Assembly (NCBI GenBank): GCA_010671965.1
Contig: JAAHIC010000189.1
Span: 1-7,727 of the forward strand
From: Leptolyngbya sp. SIO4C5
Lineage (GTDB): Bacteria > Cyanobacteriota > Cyanobacteriia > Phormidesmidales > Phormidesmidaceae
DNA: 7,727 nucleotides
Reading direction: 5' to 3'
In this document: positions 6,472-7,727 of the stretch, in pieces
Layout: each line of letters opens with the position of its first letter
Position numbering within the stretch: the stretch's first letter is position 1
Notes under the pieces: model-generated
Told to the model about the DNA's origin: nothing
Database searches by the model: none
The model's input: the letters and a program-made list of their open reading frames with translations, nothing else
Position numbers and translations under genes: made by a program

Positions 6472-7727
6472 ATGGTTTACGGACAAAAAGATCCCGTTGT
6501 TGCTAACACCGCTTCTGGAAACAACAATATTGATGCTTTACTCACCCAAAATCGCTGGGCTTCACCCAACCTTAGCTTCAGCTTCACCGATAACTTTTGG
6601 AACGACTATGAAGATGAACTCGGTTATGCAAATAGCTTTACTCATGGCAGCACGTTCACTCCCTTAAATAGTGTTCAACAGTCAGCCGTATATGACTGGA
6701 TGAACATGTATCAGAATGTTTCCAATCTCAGCTTTACCGATTTAACATACGCAAATGACTACGATGCAACTATTCGATTAGGAAACTCAGAACATCCTGG
6801 AATAGATGGAGCGTATGCATATGCTTATATTCCTCATAATGGTTTTGCAGCAGGTGATGTTTGGTTCGATTCTACGACTGAAAGCAATCCAGTATCTGGC
6901 AATCGTGCTTATCGGACGGTAGGTCATGAAATTGGTCATGCTTTGGGACTCAATCACGGTCATGAACCCGGCATCACTGGTGTTCCAATGAATTTTGATC
7001 GAGACTCTATGGAATTCTCGATCATGACTTATAAATCCTACGTTGGAGATACCAATCCTGGTTATCACAATGAGGAGTTTGGCCATGCTCAGTCCCTCAT
7101 GATGTACGACATCGCCGCTATTCAGCACATGTACGGGGCCAACTTTGCTCATAACGCTACAGACACCGTTTATGAGTTTTCAACCAATACTGGCGAGATG
7201 TTCATCAATGGTGTAGGTCAAGGCCAATCTGGAGATAATCGCATCTTCCGCACCATTTGGGATGGCAGTGGCAATGACACCTACGACTTTTCTAACTACA
7301 CCACCAATCTCAACGTTAATCTCACGCCCGGTAGCTGGAGCGACCTTGATGCTAACGGCGTGGCTCAGCTGGCATACCTGGGCGATGGCAATTATGCGCG
7401 AGGCCATATCTTCAATGCCCTTCAGTTTCAAGGTGACACGCGATCGCTTATCGAAAACGCGGTAGGCGGCAGCGGTAATGACACCCTCATAGGAAACAGT
7501 ACTGAGAATGTCCTAGTCGGCAATGACGGCGATGATGCCCTCTATGGACTTGAAGGCAGCGACACGCTCTATGGCAACGGTGGCAATGACAGCTTAGATG
7601 GTGGCTTCGGCAACGACTTTTTGCTGGGCGGCACAGGCAATGATACTTATCATGTCGATAGCATGGGCGATCGCGTTATCGAAGCCTTAGGTGAGGGTCT
7701 TGATCAGGTCTTAGCGTCCACTAGCCA
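6472..7727 (+). CDS. Serralysin-type M10 zinc metalloprotease with RTX repeats (3' partial)
   Basis: This is a secreted-type metallopeptidase, open for 418 codons to the right edge. The catalytic zinc motif is HEIGHALGLNH, with ligands H152, H156 and H162 and catalytic E153. The Met-turn is SIMTY (M185). Both are diagnostic of metzincins of the serralysin group. The upstream NIDALLTQNRWASPNLSFSF and the segment YDIAAIQHMYGAN after the Met-turn also fit that family. From about residue 332 come glycine/aspartate-rich nonapeptides such as GGSGNDTLIGN and GGTGNDTYHVD, which bind calcium in beta-roll folds. There is no N-terminal signal peptide, as expected for type I secretion with a C-terminal signal, which would lie off the window. 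Base composition is lower in the catalytic part (40% and 47% GC in two 60-base lines counted, at 6781 and 6841) than in the repeat part (53% at 7561). HIP1 is absent from 6125 to 7439. Foreign origin of the catalytic half is possible. Confidence 0.93.
   Translation, partial: MVYGQKDPVVANTASGNNNIDALLTQNRWASPNLSFSFTDNFWNDYEDELGYANSFTHGSTFTPLNSVQQSAVYDWMNMYQNVSNLSFTDLTYANDYDATIRLGNSEHPGIDGAYAYAYIPHNGFAAGDVWFDSTTESNPVSGNRAYRTVGHEIGHALGLNHGHEPGITGVPMNFDRDSMEFSIMTYKSYVGDTNPGYHNEEFGHAQSLMMYDIAAIQHMYGANFAHNATDTVYEFSTNTGEMFINGVGQGQSGDNRIFRTIWDGSGNDTYDFSNYTTNLNVNLTPGSWSDLDANGVAQLAYLGDGNYARGHIFNALQFQGDTRSLIENAVGGSGNDTLIGNSTENVLVGNDGDDALYGLEGSDTLYGNGGNDSLDGGFGNDFLLGGTGNDTYHVDSMGDRVIEALGEGLDQVLASTS

Noticed and set aside
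6787..7465. Frames opposite to, or shifted within, the metalloprotease
   Set aside because: The plus-strand frame from 6472 holds the complete zinc motif, Met-turn and RTX repeats, so the others are shadows.

Overview
The window looks like cyanobacterial chromosome. It carries about 16 copies of the HIP1 palindrome GCGATCGC, roughly one per 480 bases, which is a cyanobacterial hallmark. The sensor kinase is of a cyanobacterial type, and molybdate permease and ATPase fused in one polypeptide is an arrangement known from cyanobacteria. A filamentous Leptolyngbya-like lineage is possible, but that is only an impression.

Layout from left to right. (1) Bases 2-2161, plus strand: the 3' part of a long gene that enters from beyond the left edge. 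It joins the C-terminal half of an APC-type amino-acid/cation permease to a PAS domain and a complete histidine kinase core. (2) Bases 2150-5067, minus strand: a molybdate uptake operon. modA (binding lipoprotein) overlaps modBC (permease-ATPase fusion) by four bases. The modBC 3' end overlaps the kinase 3' end by 12 bases, and a stem-loop lies in this convergent junction. (3) Bases 5196-5888, minus strand: a DUF1028 protein of the Ntn-hydrolase-like group. (4) Bases 5889-6471: a 583-base divergent intergenic region with no convincing gene. (5) Bases 6472-7727, plus strand: the 5' part of a serralysin-type (M10) zinc metalloprotease with RTX-like calcium-binding repeats, cut by the right edge.

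How the parts work together. ModA and ModBC together form a complete ABC importer for molybdate (possibly tungstate), which would supply molybdenum cofactor enzymes. The permease-kinase is probably a sensor that uses a transporter fold as its input module; no response regulator is visible beside it. The DUF1028 protein and the metalloprotease have no evident functional link to molybdate uptake. The protease is probably an exported, calcium-dependent enzyme using a type I route.

The most unusual points are the permease-kinase fusion and the modBC inter-domain linker. The linker contains three in-frame 27-bp repeats, a related block in inverted orientation, and dense G-quadruplex motifs on both DNA strands.
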